From an uncultured Clostridium sp. (GTDB lineage: Bacteria > Bacillota > Clostridia > TANB77 > CAG-508): DNA of 14,144 bases. A model generated the notes under the pieces. It was not told the DNA's origin and did not search any database. It saw only the letters and a list, made by a program, of their open reading frames with translations. Below are positions 1-6,835 of this stretch, one piece after another. The DNA lies in the NCBI GenBank assembly GCA_946008205.1, contig CAMGAZ010000013.1:1-14144 (forward strand), given 5' to 3'. The position numbers were made by a program, and so were the translations under genes. Each line of letters starts with the position of its first letter. Within the stretch, counting starts at the first letter, position 1.

Positions 1-218
1 GTTACACTTTCTATGTATTGGTTGCTCTTGTACAATTCATATTCATCCTTAATAGTGGCATACTTGTTTGCGTCTCTAGCATCTCCTGCCTTTGTTATTA
101 TTCCGTTATTTCCTATTACTAAATTAAGGCTTACTCCTGCTAAAATTAGCAAAACCACTATCGTAACAACTAATGCAATTAAAGTTATGCCTTTAGTTGC
201 TCTTTTCTTAGTTTCCAT
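1..218 (-). CDS. Type IV pilin-like protein, N-terminal part (runs off the left edge)
   Basis: The visible 72 codons begin at an ATG behind GGAGG (10-nt spacing). They encode a short basic leader (METKKRATKG) followed by a long hydrophobic helix starting ITLIALVVTI, the layout of a class III-signal prepilin or pseudopilin. A prepilin peptidase would be expected to cut after Gly10 and methylate the new N-terminus. The residue at mature position 5, usually Glu in type IV pilins, is Ala15 here. I recall this ITLIALVVTI type from many clostridial surface proteins, and it may mark a minor pilin or pilin-like secreted protein. The part after the helix (NLVIGNNGIITKAGDARDAN) continues as a polar helix, as in pilins. 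The rest of the gene lies outside the window, so its size and specific role cannot be judged. It diverges from the XRE regulator. Confidence 0.8.
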   Translation of the reverse strand, partial: METKKRATKGITLIALVVTIVVLLILAGVSLNLVIGNNGIITKAGDARDANKYATIKDEYELYKSNQYIESV

Positions 219-269
219 CCTGTGTTTTCCTCCTTTTAATTTTTAAATTTTTCTTTTCGTTATATTTAA

Positions 270-298
270 AGTATATACTATTATTTTAAATTTGTAAA
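270..298 (-). promoter_or_regulatory. Promoter of the pilin-like gene
   Basis: On the minus strand TTTACA (293-298) is followed after 17 bp by TATACT (270-275), a good sigma-A match about 50 bp upstream of the pilin-like start. Its -35 element lies inside the inverted repeat at 285-310. Confidence 0.55.
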
Positions 299-310
299 TT
301 CAAATTTAAA
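285..310. promoter_or_regulatory. Inverted repeat, candidate operator shared by divergent promoters
   Basis: TTTAAATTTG (285-294) and its exact reverse complement CAAATTTAAA (301-310) flank a 6-bp spacer. The repeat covers the -35 elements of both the leftward pilin-like promoter and the rightward XRE promoter. This geometry fits a dimeric XRE repressor controlling itself and the pilin-like gene. That this regulator binds here is inference; in DNA this AT-rich a 10-bp repeat could partly arise by chance. Confidence 0.45.
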
Positions 311-321
311 TTTTCTATAAT
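292..321 (+). promoter_or_regulatory. Promoter of the XRE regulator gene
   Basis: TTGTAA (292-297) is followed after 18 bp by a perfect TATAAT (316-321), placing transcription start near 328, about 60 bp before the Shine-Dalgarno site. A later TATAGT at 377-382 has an extended TG but lies too close to the ribosome-binding site to serve this gene. Confidence 0.5.
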
Positions 322-327
322 ATTGTT

Positions 328-344
328 ATGCGTTTTCTTCGCAT
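328..344 (+). promoter_or_regulatory. Small GC-rich hairpin or operator half-sites in the XRE leader
   Basis: ATGCG (328-332) and CGCAT (340-344) form a 5-bp inverted repeat with a 7-nt centre at the predicted transcript start. It stands out in otherwise very AT-rich DNA and could be a second regulator site or a 5' end stem. Evidence is limited to the symmetry. Confidence 0.3.
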
Positions 345-398
345 ATTAAATCATTTATTGTGGAATAATATATTGATATAGTTAATGAGGTGATTATT

Positions 399-722
399 TT
401 GGCTAAAAATAAAGAAATTGGTAGTATTTTAAGAGAATATAGAGTAAAAAACAATTATACGCAGGAGGATGTGGCGGAAGTTACAGGCCTTGCTCCTCGT
501 TATATTAGTCAGCTTGAAAGAGGTTTATCAAATGGTAGCATAGATACTATAATAAAATTGTGCAATGCTTATAATATAACTCCTAACCATATTCTTGCTG
601 GTTTACTCGATAAACCTGAAAATTGTTATTCATATAATTCAATAGTTAATTATAATAAATTAAATGAGAAAAATAAATTTGTAGTTGATAGTTTAATACA
701 AATACTTCTAGAAAACCAATAA
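399..722 (+). CDS. XRE-family helix-turn-helix transcriptional regulator
   Basis: A 107-residue protein that is essentially one HTH_XRE (Cro/C1-type) domain at residues 7-66 plus a short C-terminal helical tail. Family marks are IGSILREYRVKNNYTQEDVA, then a recognition-helix region around LAPRYISQLERG and SIDTIIKLCNAYNITPNHIL. I chose the TTG at 399 because GAGGTG (388-393) sits 5 nt upstream; an in-frame GTG at 390 lies within that ribosome-binding site. Such small XRE proteins act as dimeric DNA-binding repressors or activators in the cytoplasm. It diverges from the pilin-like gene with a shared inverted repeat between the promoters, so autoregulation and control of that gene are plausible but inferred. 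It ends at a strong hairpin terminator. No sensor domain is visible, so the signal is unknown. Confidence 0.9.
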   Translation: MAKNKEIGSILREYRVKNNYTQEDVAEVTGLAPRYISQLERGLSNGSIDTIIKLCNAYNITPNHILAGLLDKPENCYSYNSIVNYNKLNEKNKFVVDSLIQILLENQ

Positions 723-760
723 AACCATATAAAATACTGCTGTATCTTATATGGTTTTTA
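721..760. terminator. Bidirectional intrinsic terminator
   Basis: A 12-bp perfect stem AAAACCATATAA (721-732) pairs with 747-758. One mismatch leads into an inner 4-bp stem (ATAC/GTAT) with loop TGCT. A T-rich run follows on the plus strand, and the A-run at its left side gives a shorter U-run on the minus strand. It lies between the convergent XRE and coat genes and can serve both. Confidence 0.85.
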
Positions 761-762
761 TT

Positions 763-1005
763 TTATTGTAATTCATTTTTTACGGTTTGTATTTCAGTTG
801 GCGTAGCTGTTTGTGCTGGTTTGTAGTATCCTTTTGTTTGTGCTATTTTAAATAGTTCATATTGAAAACTCTCATCATTGTTTCTTATTTGTTGTATTGT
901 TTGTCTTAATTGCATATTTTCAGTTTCCGATATTACTCCTTGATATGTTTTTAGGCTTGATTTTACACCTTCTAATATATCATTTACCATTGTTTTCTCG
1001 TCCAT
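763..1005 (-). CDS. CotF-like spore coat protein
   Basis: An 80-residue protein resembling the spore-coat F family (CotF/YhcQ type). The diagnostic stretch runs from MVNDILEGVKSSLKTYQGVI through TENMQLRQTIQQIRNNDESF to YELFKIAQTKGYYKPAQ. In family members this helical hairpin ends in the same GYYKPA motif followed by a short Gln/Thr-rich tail. The protein is expected in the coat of the developing spore; its biochemical activity is not known. The start ATG has AGGAGG 7 nt upstream. It lies 31 bp after a second small coat-like gene, evidently as one transcript. No sporulation sigma-factor promoter could be identified with confidence. Length is normal for the short clostridial version. Family assignment is from recalled similarity. 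Confidence 0.85.
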   Translation of the reverse strand: MDEKTMVNDILEGVKSSLKTYQGVISETENMQLRQTIQQIRNNDESFQYELFKIAQTKGYYKPAQTATPTEIQTVKNELQ

Positions 1006-1036
1006 GTTTTTACCTCCTAGAAAAATAATTTTTGTC

Positions 1037-1225
1037 TTAAATATTTAAGAATGTCATTAATTTTTGTTTTGTATTTAATGCATCTTGTGCTGATTTCGTA
1101 AATATTTGTTTTATTTGTGGGTCTACTGCTTGTGATGCATATGTGTTTAGTTTTTGATAAGATGTTTCGTGTGCTCCTATTAAATGTCGCAAATTTTGTA
1201 GTTCAACTTGACTTAGATTTGCCAT
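1037..1225 (-). CDS. Small spore coat-associated protein
   Basis: A 62-residue, mostly helical protein. Its motif VELQNLRHLIGAHETSYQKL, followed by DPQIKQIFTKSAQDALNTKQ and a short LMTFL tail, matches the small protein usually encoded directly before a CotF-like protein in clostridia, often annotated as a spore coat protein. The predicted fold is a two-helix hairpin similar to half of a ferritin-like bundle. The start ATG follows AAGGAAGG. It is the first gene of a two-gene unit with the CotF-like gene, which suggests that the two proteins are made together late in sporulation and may pack together. Function beyond coat association is unknown. Confidence 0.75.
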   Translation of the reverse strand: MANLSQVELQNLRHLIGAHETSYQKLNTYASQAVDPQIKQIFTKSAQDALNTKQKLMTFLNI

Positions 1226-1285
1226 AATTATCCTTCCTTTCTATGTTTGATATATTTATTATTTACATTTTTTATGTTTTTATTC

Positions 1286-1313
1286 AAAATAAAAGGACAT
1301 ATGAATATGCCCC
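1286..1313 (-). terminator. Intrinsic terminator of the ywlE-pcrA-nucleotidase operon
   Basis: Read on the minus strand, GGGGCATAT (1313-1305) pairs with ATATGTCCT (1302-1294), with G-U pairs at two positions and a tight loop, and is followed by TTTATTTT. It lies 14 bp after the nucleotidase stop codon. Confidence 0.8.
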
Positions 1314-1326
1314 AATTTTATATTTT

Positions 1327-1884
1327 TTAAAGTAATATTTTTTCTACTTCTTTCCAGTTATTAACACGTATAAGTCCATCTTTTTTTAGTTCTTCATCTG
1401 GTATATTTTTATTATGATATGCTGAAAATAATAGTTTCTTTTCTGCCTTTCCTTTTAGATTTGCTGCTCTATCGTCTATTTTTATATCACAGTTTATAAT
1501 TTCCTTGTTAGTTGTAAATACGTATTGTTGTGGTTTTATAAAAGGAAAAGTTTTTATAAGATAGTTAAATTTGTTTTTTAAATGTTCTGCAGATTTATTT
1601 TCATCATCTTTAAAAATATAAGCAGTTACAATATATAACTCATATTTTTTTGAGAGTTTTTCCATTACTTCATACGCATCTGGTAAAATATATGTATAGT
1701 CATAAAGATTTTTACTTCCAAAAAATTCTTTCCACTCATTCTTTTTTTCTTCTGGTATAATGTCTTGAAGATAATAGGTTTTTATATCTTCTTCTCTATA
1801 AGCTGTTCCCAAAAATTCATTTACAAGTGTCAAAAAACCCCCACCGCAAATTACATCATCCATGTCAAGCATTATTTTTTTCAT
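1327..1884 (-). CDS. HAD-superfamily 5'(3')-deoxyribonucleotidase-like protein (NT5C family)
   Basis: A 185-residue protein of the haloacid dehalogenase superfamily. Motif I is LDMDDV (nucleophile Asp7, acid/base Asp9), motif II is the Thr in YIVTAY (Thr87), and motif IV is the acidic pair in DIKIDDRAANL (Asp137-Asp138), which would bind Mg2+. The spacing and the DMDDV start match the NT5C type, which dephosphorylates (deoxy)nucleoside monophosphates in the cytoplasm. Substrate preference cannot be read from the sequence. Its ATG overlaps the TGA stop of pcrA (ATGA, 4 bp), so translation is probably coupled, and it is the last gene of the ywlE-pcrA unit. A role in nucleotide-pool clean-up alongside repair is inference from the linkage. 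Other HAD phosphatases remain possible. Confidence 0.8.
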   Translation of the reverse strand: MKKIMLDMDDVICGGGFLTLVNEFLGTAYREEDIKTYYLQDIIPEEKKNEWKEFFGSKNLYDYTYILPDAYEVMEKLSKKYELYIVTAYIFKDDENKSAEHLKNKFNYLIKTFPFIKPQQYVFTTNKEIINCDIKIDDRAANLKGKAEKKLLFSAYHNKNIPDEELKKDGLIRVNNWKEVEKILL

Positions 1885-4205
1885 TGCAATATCTCCAATC
1901 CTGCAAATTTTGCCATTAATCTTTTGTGCCCTACTTTATCAAATTCTAAGTCTACTTTTATATCGTTTCCTTCTTGTTCTAATTTTGTTATTGTGCCTTC
2001 TCCAAACTTCTTGTGGTATACTCTTTGTCCTACTTGATATTTTGATAAGTCAACCTCGTCATTTTGTTTGTTTTGTTTTATAGAATTTAAGAAACTTTCT
2101 GCTGTTCTAAACTGGAAGGCTGAAGTTTTGTTTGTTTCTCCAAATACTTTTGCAGCAACTTTTTTATCTTCCTCATCCATCTTATATGTTTTAACTGTTT
2201 GTCCTTTTCCGTAGCTCCATCTGTAGCCATAATCTTTGAATTCTTCTGAATCGCCTGATGATTTATTTTCAACTACTTCAGCATATCCTTCTAACAACTC
2301 TTCTGGTATTTCTTTCACAAATCTTGATACTTGATTATAACTTGTTGAACCAAATATTGTTCTATGTTTTGCACATGTCAAATATAAGTATTGTTTAGCT
2401 CTTGTTATTCCAACATAGAATAAACGTCTTTCTTCTTCTAATTCTTTTGGTTCTCCTATTGATTTATATCCCGGGAATATTCCCTCTTCCATTCCTGCTA
2501 GAAATACAACTGGGAACTCAAGTCCTTTAGCACTGTGCAAAGTCATTAAGGTAACAGAGTCTTCTTGGTCCTCCATGCCATCAATATCACTTGAAAGTGT
2601 GATACTCTCCAAAAATTCTGCTAATGTATTGTCTGCAGATTCCTCTTCAAATTCAATTGCTACTGTTAAGAATTCTTCTAAGTTTTGAATTCTAGTTTCT
2701 GCTTCCACACTGTTTTCTAGCTCTAAAGCTTTTGTATATCCCGTTTTGTTTAATGTTTCCTTGATTAAGTCGGATATTTTTAGCTCTTCTCTTTTAGCTC
2801 TTAAACCTTCAATTTGTTCAATAAAATCTCTTGAGTTTGCAAAAACTCTATTTAATCCATATTCTTGAGCATTTTTGATGATTTCATACATTGATGCTCC
2901 AGTTTTATCTGATATTTCTTGTATTTGCTCTAGACTCGTTTTTCCAATTCCTCTTTTTGGTTCATTTATTATTCTTTTTAAAGAAAGATTATCTGCTGTG
3001 TTATGTATTAATCTTAAATATGCTATTATGTCTTTAATTTCTTTTCTTTCATAGAATTTAAGTCCACCAATTACTTTGTATGGAATGTCTTCTCTCATTA
3101 AAATATCTTCTATTGCTCTTGATTGAGCATTCATTCTGTAAAGAATTGTAAAGTCTGAATTTTTATAATATTCTTCTGTTTTTAAGTGAGCTATCTGTTG
3201 TACTATATATCTTCCTTCATCATATTCATCTTCTCCGCAATAAATACATGGAAGGTTCCCCTCTTCGTTTTCAGTCCATAGCTTCTTCTCATACTTGTTT
3301 TCGTTATGCTTGATTACTGCATTTGCTGTCTTTAATATATTGCCTGTACATCTATAATTTTGCTCTAATTTTATAATTTTCGTTCCTGGAAAGTCTCTTT
3401 CAAAGTTTAAAATATTGGTAATATCAGCTCCTCTAAAGCTATAAATTCCCTGGTCATTATCTCCTACAGCTGTGACGTTTCCATATTTAGAAGCTAATAA
3501 AGATACTAGTGTAAACTGGGCTTTATTTGTGTCCTGATTCTCATCTACTAGTACATATCTGAATTTTTCTGTATAATAATCTAATACATCTGGATTTTCG
3601 CTTAATATTTTTATTGTGAAATTAATTATATCATCAAAATCTATTGCATTATTTTCTTTTAGCTTTTTTTGATATAACTCATATATTTCTGCTATCTTCT
3701 CTTTTCTAAAATCTCCTGAATATTTCACTCCATATGCTTTTGGTTCTAGCATTTCGTTTTTTCCATTGCTTATCTCTGAAAGCACTGCTCTGTCTGTAAA
3801 TATTTTGTCATCCACTTTTAGTGTTTTTAAGCATTCTTTTACTAATGTTTTTTGGTCTGATGTATCAAATATTACAAAATCTGACTTGAATCCAATTCTA
3901 TCTATATATTTTCTTAATATACGTACACAAATCGAATGGAAGGTTCCCATCCATAAATCTTTTGCGTCATCTCCTATTAATTTTTTTATTCTCTCTTTCA
4001 TTTCACTTGCTGCTTTATTGGTGAAAGTTATTGCTAAAATGTTCCATGGCTTAACTCCATTTGCTATGTCATATGCAATTTTATGAGTTAACACTTTAGT
4101 TTTTCCACTTCCAGCTCCTGCTATAACTAGACATGGTCCTTCTGTTGCAAGTACCGCTTCTTTTTGTTTATCATTTAATCCTTCTATAATTTCTTCTTTG
4201 TTCAT
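1881..4205 (-). CDS. pcrA: ATP-dependent 3'-5' DNA helicase PcrA (UvrD/Rep family)
   Basis: A 774-residue superfamily 1A helicase, slightly longer than usual PcrA (about 720-750). In order: Walker A AGAGSGKT (29-36); motif Ia ITFTNKAASEMKERI; motif II DENQ (221-224); motif III VGDNDQGIYSFRGAD (247-261); motif IV EQNYR; motif V TLHSAKGLEFPVVF; motif VI RRLFYVGITRAK. The C-terminus carries the Tudor-like module YQVGQRVYHKKFGEGTITKL, which in PcrA and UvrD contacts RNA polymerase. PcrA unwinds DNA in nucleotide-excision repair, plasmid replication and clearance of RecA and transcription conflicts. Motif II is normally DEYQ or DEFQ; here Tyr is Asn (TAT to AAT would suffice), although the catalytic Asp-Glu and Gln are kept. 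The gene follows the ywlE-like phosphatase by 25 bp and overlaps the nucleotidase gene by 4 bp. Confidence 0.97.
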   Translation of the reverse strand: MNKEEIIEGLNDKQKEAVLATEGPCLVIAGAGSGKTKVLTHKIAYDIANGVKPWNILAITFTNKAASEMKERIKKLIGDDAKDLWMGTFHSICVRILRKYIDRIGFKSDFVIFDTSDQKTLVKECLKTLKVDDKIFTDRAVLSEISNGKNEMLEPKAYGVKYSGDFRKEKIAEIYELYQKKLKENNAIDFDDIINFTIKILSENPDVLDYYTEKFRYVLVDENQDTNKAQFTLVSLLASKYGNVTAVGDNDQGIYSFRGADITNILNFERDFPGTKIIKLEQNYRCTGNILKTANAVIKHNENKYEKKLWTENEEGNLPCIYCGEDEYDEGRYIVQQIAHLKTEEYYKNSDFTILYRMNAQSRAIEDILMREDIPYKVIGGLKFYERKEIKDIIAYLRLIHNTADNLSLKRIINEPKRGIGKTSLEQIQEISDKTGASMYEIIKNAQEYGLNRVFANSRDFIEQIEGLRAKREELKISDLIKETLNKTGYTKALELENSVEAETRIQNLEEFLTVAIEFEEESADNTLAEFLESITLSSDIDGMEDQEDSVTLMTLHSAKGLEFPVVFLAGMEEGIFPGYKSIGEPKELEEERRLFYVGITRAKQYLYLTCAKHRTIFGSTSYNQVSRFVKEIPEELLEGYAEVVENKSSGDSEEFKDYGYRWSYGKGQTVKTYKMDEEDKKVAAKVFGETNKTSAFQFRTAESFLNSIKQNKQNDEVDLSKYQVGQRVYHKKFGEGTITKLEQEGNDIKVDLEFDKVGHKRLMAKFAGLEILQ

Positions 4206-4230
4206 GGTCTTTCCCTTCTGTATTATTTTT

Positions 4231-4710
4231 TTAAATTTTCACAATTATCTTTTCTAGTGCATCTTCTATTTCTTTTGCACATTCTCTATACACTTGTATT
4301 GGATATCCCCATGGGTCTTTTATGTCTTTATCTTTTACATCTGGTCCATATGCATATTCTTTTATAGTAAATATTTTATGGTCAAGTTCTGGATATTCAT
4401 ATTCTAGTGTTGTTAATATTGCATGGGTTGCACATAATATCAAATCCATATCTTTTATATCACTGTTTTTTACATTTATTGATTTATGCTGTAATATGTC
4501 AACATCATAATCTTCTTTCATTACCATTACGGCTTCATCAGTTGAATATTCTCCGGTTGAAGCACGAAGTCCCGCAGAGTATACTTCTATATCATATTCT
4601 CCTCTATCTTGCAACATTTTTTTCATAAGCCCTTCTGCCATAACGCTTCTACATGTATTCCCTGTGCACACAAACATTATTTTTTTTATTTTATTATCAT
4701 CATTTTCCAT
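4231..4710 (-). CDS. ywlE: Low-molecular-weight phosphatase, probably protein-arginine phosphatase YwlE type
   Basis: A 159-residue cytoplasmic phosphatase. The P-loop CTGNTCRS has nucleophile Cys15 and phosphate-binding Arg21, and the general acid is Asp132 in the DPWG motif. The Thr at position 19 of the P-loop (CxGNTCR rather than CxGNICR) is the residue known to favour phosphoarginine over phosphotyrosine in Bacillus YwlE. This points to removal of McsB arginine marks from proteins. The stretch FTIKEYAYGPD also resembles YwlE. No mcsB is in this window to support the pairing, so a general LMW tyrosine phosphatase remains possible. The start ATG follows GGGAGG by 8 nt, with its own promoter upstream. 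It is the first gene of a unit with pcrA and the nucleotidase. In Bacillus ywlE also lies in the wider prfA neighbourhood. Confidence 0.8.
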   Translation of the reverse strand: MENDDNKIKKIMFVCTGNTCRSVMAEGLMKKMLQDRGEYDIEVYSAGLRASTGEYSTDEAVMVMKEDYDVDILQHKSINVKNSDIKDMDLILCATHAILTTLEYEYPELDHKIFTIKEYAYGPDVKDKDIKDPWGYPIQVYRECAKEIEDALEKIIVKI

Positions 4711-4748
4711 AATTGTTGCCTCCCGTATTATATATCATGTACATTTGT

Positions 4749-4777
4749 ATTTTATATTAATATGTATATTTTTTCAA
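4749..4777 (-). promoter_or_regulatory. Promoter of the ywlE-pcrA-nucleotidase operon
   Basis: On the minus strand TTGAAA (4772-4777) is followed after 17 bp by TAAAAT (4749-4754), about 40 bp upstream of the ywlE-like start. No clear terminator separates the ZIP gene from this point, so readthrough may add to it. Confidence 0.5.
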
Positions 4778-4786
4778 TATTATTGA

Positions 4787-5536
4787 TTAAATATTTACTG
4801 CTATTAATCCCAAAATAAAGCCTATTATTGTCCCCATAGTTGCTAATTTGCCTTTATATAATCCATTAGATTCGGGAATTAATTCTACAGATACTATATA
4901 AAGCATTGCTCCTGCTGCAAATGAAAGGCACATTGCAATTACATTTTCAGATATTCCTCCTATTATTTTCCCGACAAAGGCTCCTATTCCCGTAGTCACT
5001 CAAGATAGTATAACATAGAATAATACTTTTCCTGTCTTCATTCCTCCATTTTTCATAGGAACTGCCATGGATATTCCTTCTGGTATGTCATGTATGCATA
5101 TTGCTATAGCTAGAGAATATCCTAGCGTTAATGATGCGCCAAATCCAGAGCCTATTGCTAACCCTTCGGGGAAGTTATGTATTGCTAATCCAACACTGGT
5201 AATAATTCCCGCTTTAAGTAAATTTCCTTTGCTTGTATCCATATGCGTGTATTTGCTGTTATTAAATTTTTTATCCACTATTTGATTACATATGAGCATG
5301 CATATTATTCCTAATAGAATTCCTAATATTACACTAGTCACTTTTGATATATTTAAGGCTTCTGGTATTAAATCAAAGCTTACTATTGATGTCATTAACC
5401 CAGAAGCAAATGATAATATGAAACTCAAAAACTTTTGAGATGGTTTTCTTAATACCACTCCTATAATTCCTCCTAGATTTGTACCAAATGTGCCAAAAAA
5501 TAAACCTAATAATGTAACTCTTAGTAAGTCGTTCAT
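4787..5536 (-). pseudogene. ZIP-family metal transporter gene interrupted by an in-frame TGA
   Basis: The frame encodes a 249-codon ZIP transporter, a normal length for the short bacterial type. Only a TGA at codon 179 (5000-5002) breaks it. Before the stop come five hydrophobic segments with both metal-site motifs, HNFPEG (120-125) in helix 4 and HDIPEG (149-154) in helix 5. After it come TTGIGAFVGKIIGGISENVI and the last helices, ending GFILGLIAVNI. In homologues the interrupted position is usually Gly (a xSGxxTGIGA-like stretch), and GGA to TGA is one base change. A GTG codon directly follows the stop, so termination-reinitiation could make two polypeptides (178 and 70 residues). ZIP proteins move Zn2+, Fe2+ or Mn2+ into the cytosol. 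Start ATG follows GGAGGAG. It could be a recent pseudogene, a readthrough gene, or a sequencing error. Confidence 0.8.
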
Positions 5537-5586
5537 TTTACTCCTCCTATAAGTTATTTATTAGATTTATATGCTCTAAATAAAAG

Positions 5587-5592
5587 ATTATA
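5587..5592 (-). promoter_or_regulatory. Extended -10 promoter of the ZIP transporter gene
   Basis: On the minus strand TGATATAAT (5587-5595) forms an extended -10 element between the prfA terminator and the ZIP gene. No good -35 sequence is visible at 16-18 bp, as expected of extended -10 promoters. It leaves a leader of about 45 nt. Confidence 0.45.
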
Positions 5593-5614
5593 TCAAATAC
5601 TTCTCTTTAAATGA

Positions 5615-5645
5615 TAAATACAAAAAGCCCTGTTGAGGCTCTTTT
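5615..5645 (-). terminator. Intrinsic terminator of prfA
   Basis: On the minus strand AAAGAGCCT (5644-5636) pairs with GGGCTTTTT (5630-5622) around loop CAACA, followed by GTATTTATC. It lies about 40 bp after the prfA stop codon. Confidence 0.75.
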
Positions 5646-5685
5646 GTTAAGTATTCACTTTTAATTTTGTATTTCCCTAAATATA

Positions 5686-6750
5686 TTATTCCTCGTTAGC
5701 ACCTTGCAATTTTTCTGCTCTATCTGCAGCGGTTAGATTATCTATCATTTCGTCTAGGTCTCCATTTAGGAAATTTTCCATTTGATATATGCTTAGTCCT
5801 ATTCTGTGGTCTGTTATTCTTCCTTGTGGGTAGTTGTAGGTACGTATTTTTTCACTTCTGTCTCCACTACCTACTTGACTTTTTCTTTCATTTGCTAATT
5901 TCGCATCTCTTTCTTGTTTTTCTTTTTCATATAACCTTGATTGTAATAGTTTCATTGCATATTCTCTGTTTTGTGTTTGTGATCTTTCTGTTTGGCATTC
6001 TGCTACAATTCCGGTTGGAATGTGTATTAATCTTACTGCTGAAGAAGTTTTGTTTACGTGTTGTCCTCCTGCACCAGAAGACCTAAATACTTCTAGTTTG
6101 ATGTCTGCAGGATTTATATTTATTTGTACATCTTCAACCACTGGCAAGACTGCAACTGTTGCAGTTGATGTATGAATTCTTCCACTAGCTTCAGTTTCTG
6201 GAACTCTTTGTACTCTATGAACTCCACTTTCAAATTTTAATCTGCTATAAACCCCTTTTCCGGTAACCATAAAAGATATTTCTTTATAGCCTCCTAATCC
6301 AGTTTCGTTTTCATTTAACACCTCTAATTTCCAATGTTTTCTTTCTGCATACATTGAATACATTCTAAATAGTGTTCCAGCAAAAAGTGCAGCTTCTTCT
6401 CCTCCAGCTCCAGCTCTTATTTCACAGATTATGTTTTTATTATCATCTGGATCTTTTGGAATAAGCAATAGTTTTAGCTCCTCTTCAAGCTTAGGTAGCT
6501 TTTCTCTATCTTCTCTTACTTCTTCCTCTGCTAATTCTTTCATTTCTGGGTCTTTTAGCATTTCTTCTGCTTCTGCTAAAGCTTGTTTAACTTTTTTATA
6601 TTCTTTATACTTTAGAACCACTTCTTCCATTTCAGCATGTTCCTTCATGTATTCTGTCCATACACTTGTATTTGCAATTACTTCTGGGTCTGCAATTTTT
6701 TTTGTAAGTTCTTCATATCTTTTTTCTACGGCGTCTAACTTTTGAAACAT
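5686..6750 (-). CDS. prfA: Peptide chain release factor 1
   Basis: A 354-residue class I release factor that reads UAA and UAG and releases the finished chain on the ribosome. The N-terminal coiled region starts MFQKLDAVEKRYEEL. The PCRF domain includes IRAGAGGEEAALFAGTLFRM. The codon-recognition tripeptide is P-E-T (184-186, in RVPETEASGRIHTS), the RF1 form seen in Bacillus, not the SPF of RF2. The catalytic GGQ is at 228-230 (SGAGGQHVNKTSSAVRL). The C-terminus RTYNYPQGRITDHRIGLSIY is typical. I start at the ATG at 6750 because GAGGAG lies 6 nt upstream; an in-frame TTG at 6768 would place that site inside the gene. It has its own promoter and terminator. In many Firmicutes prmC follows prfA; here a ZIP transporter does. 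Confidence 0.97.
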   Translation of the reverse strand: MFQKLDAVEKRYEELTKKIADPEVIANTSVWTEYMKEHAEMEEVVLKYKEYKKVKQALAEAEEMLKDPEMKELAEEEVREDREKLPKLEEELKLLLIPKDPDDNKNIICEIRAGAGGEEAALFAGTLFRMYSMYAERKHWKLEVLNENETGLGGYKEISFMVTGKGVYSRLKFESGVHRVQRVPETEASGRIHTSTATVAVLPVVEDVQININPADIKLEVFRSSGAGGQHVNKTSSAVRLIHIPTGIVAECQTERSQTQNREYAMKLLQSRLYEKEKQERDAKLANERKSQVGSGDRSEKIRTYNYPQGRITDHRIGLSIYQMENFLNGDLDEMIDNLTAADRAEKLQGANEE

Positions 6751-6787
6751 AAAATTCTCCTCTATCAAATATTTTTAACTATATGCT

Positions 6788-6816
6788 ATTATACACCCAA
6801 AGAGTTACAATTTCAA
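6788..6816 (-). promoter_or_regulatory. Promoter of prfA
   Basis: On the minus strand TTGAAA (6811-6816) is followed after exactly 17 bp by a perfect TATAAT (6788-6793), about 40 bp before the prfA start and just after the ancestral stop of the YhaN-like gene. Confidence 0.75.
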
Positions 6817-6835
6817 GTGTTTCAGCTTATGGTAT

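Noticed and set aside
13..246. Plus-strand frame of 77 codons at the left edge
   Set aside because: It is the antisense of the pilin-like gene, has no ribosome-binding site, and its hydrophobicity comes from the complementary strand.
377..382. TATAGT with extended TG as the XRE promoter
   Set aside because: Transcription would start at or after the ribosome-binding site at 388-393; the TATAAT at 316-321 is better placed.
1226..1285. Sporulation sigma-E or sigma-K promoter before the coat genes
   Set aside because: CATA-like stretches occur, but no -10/-35 pair fits either consensus with proper spacing.
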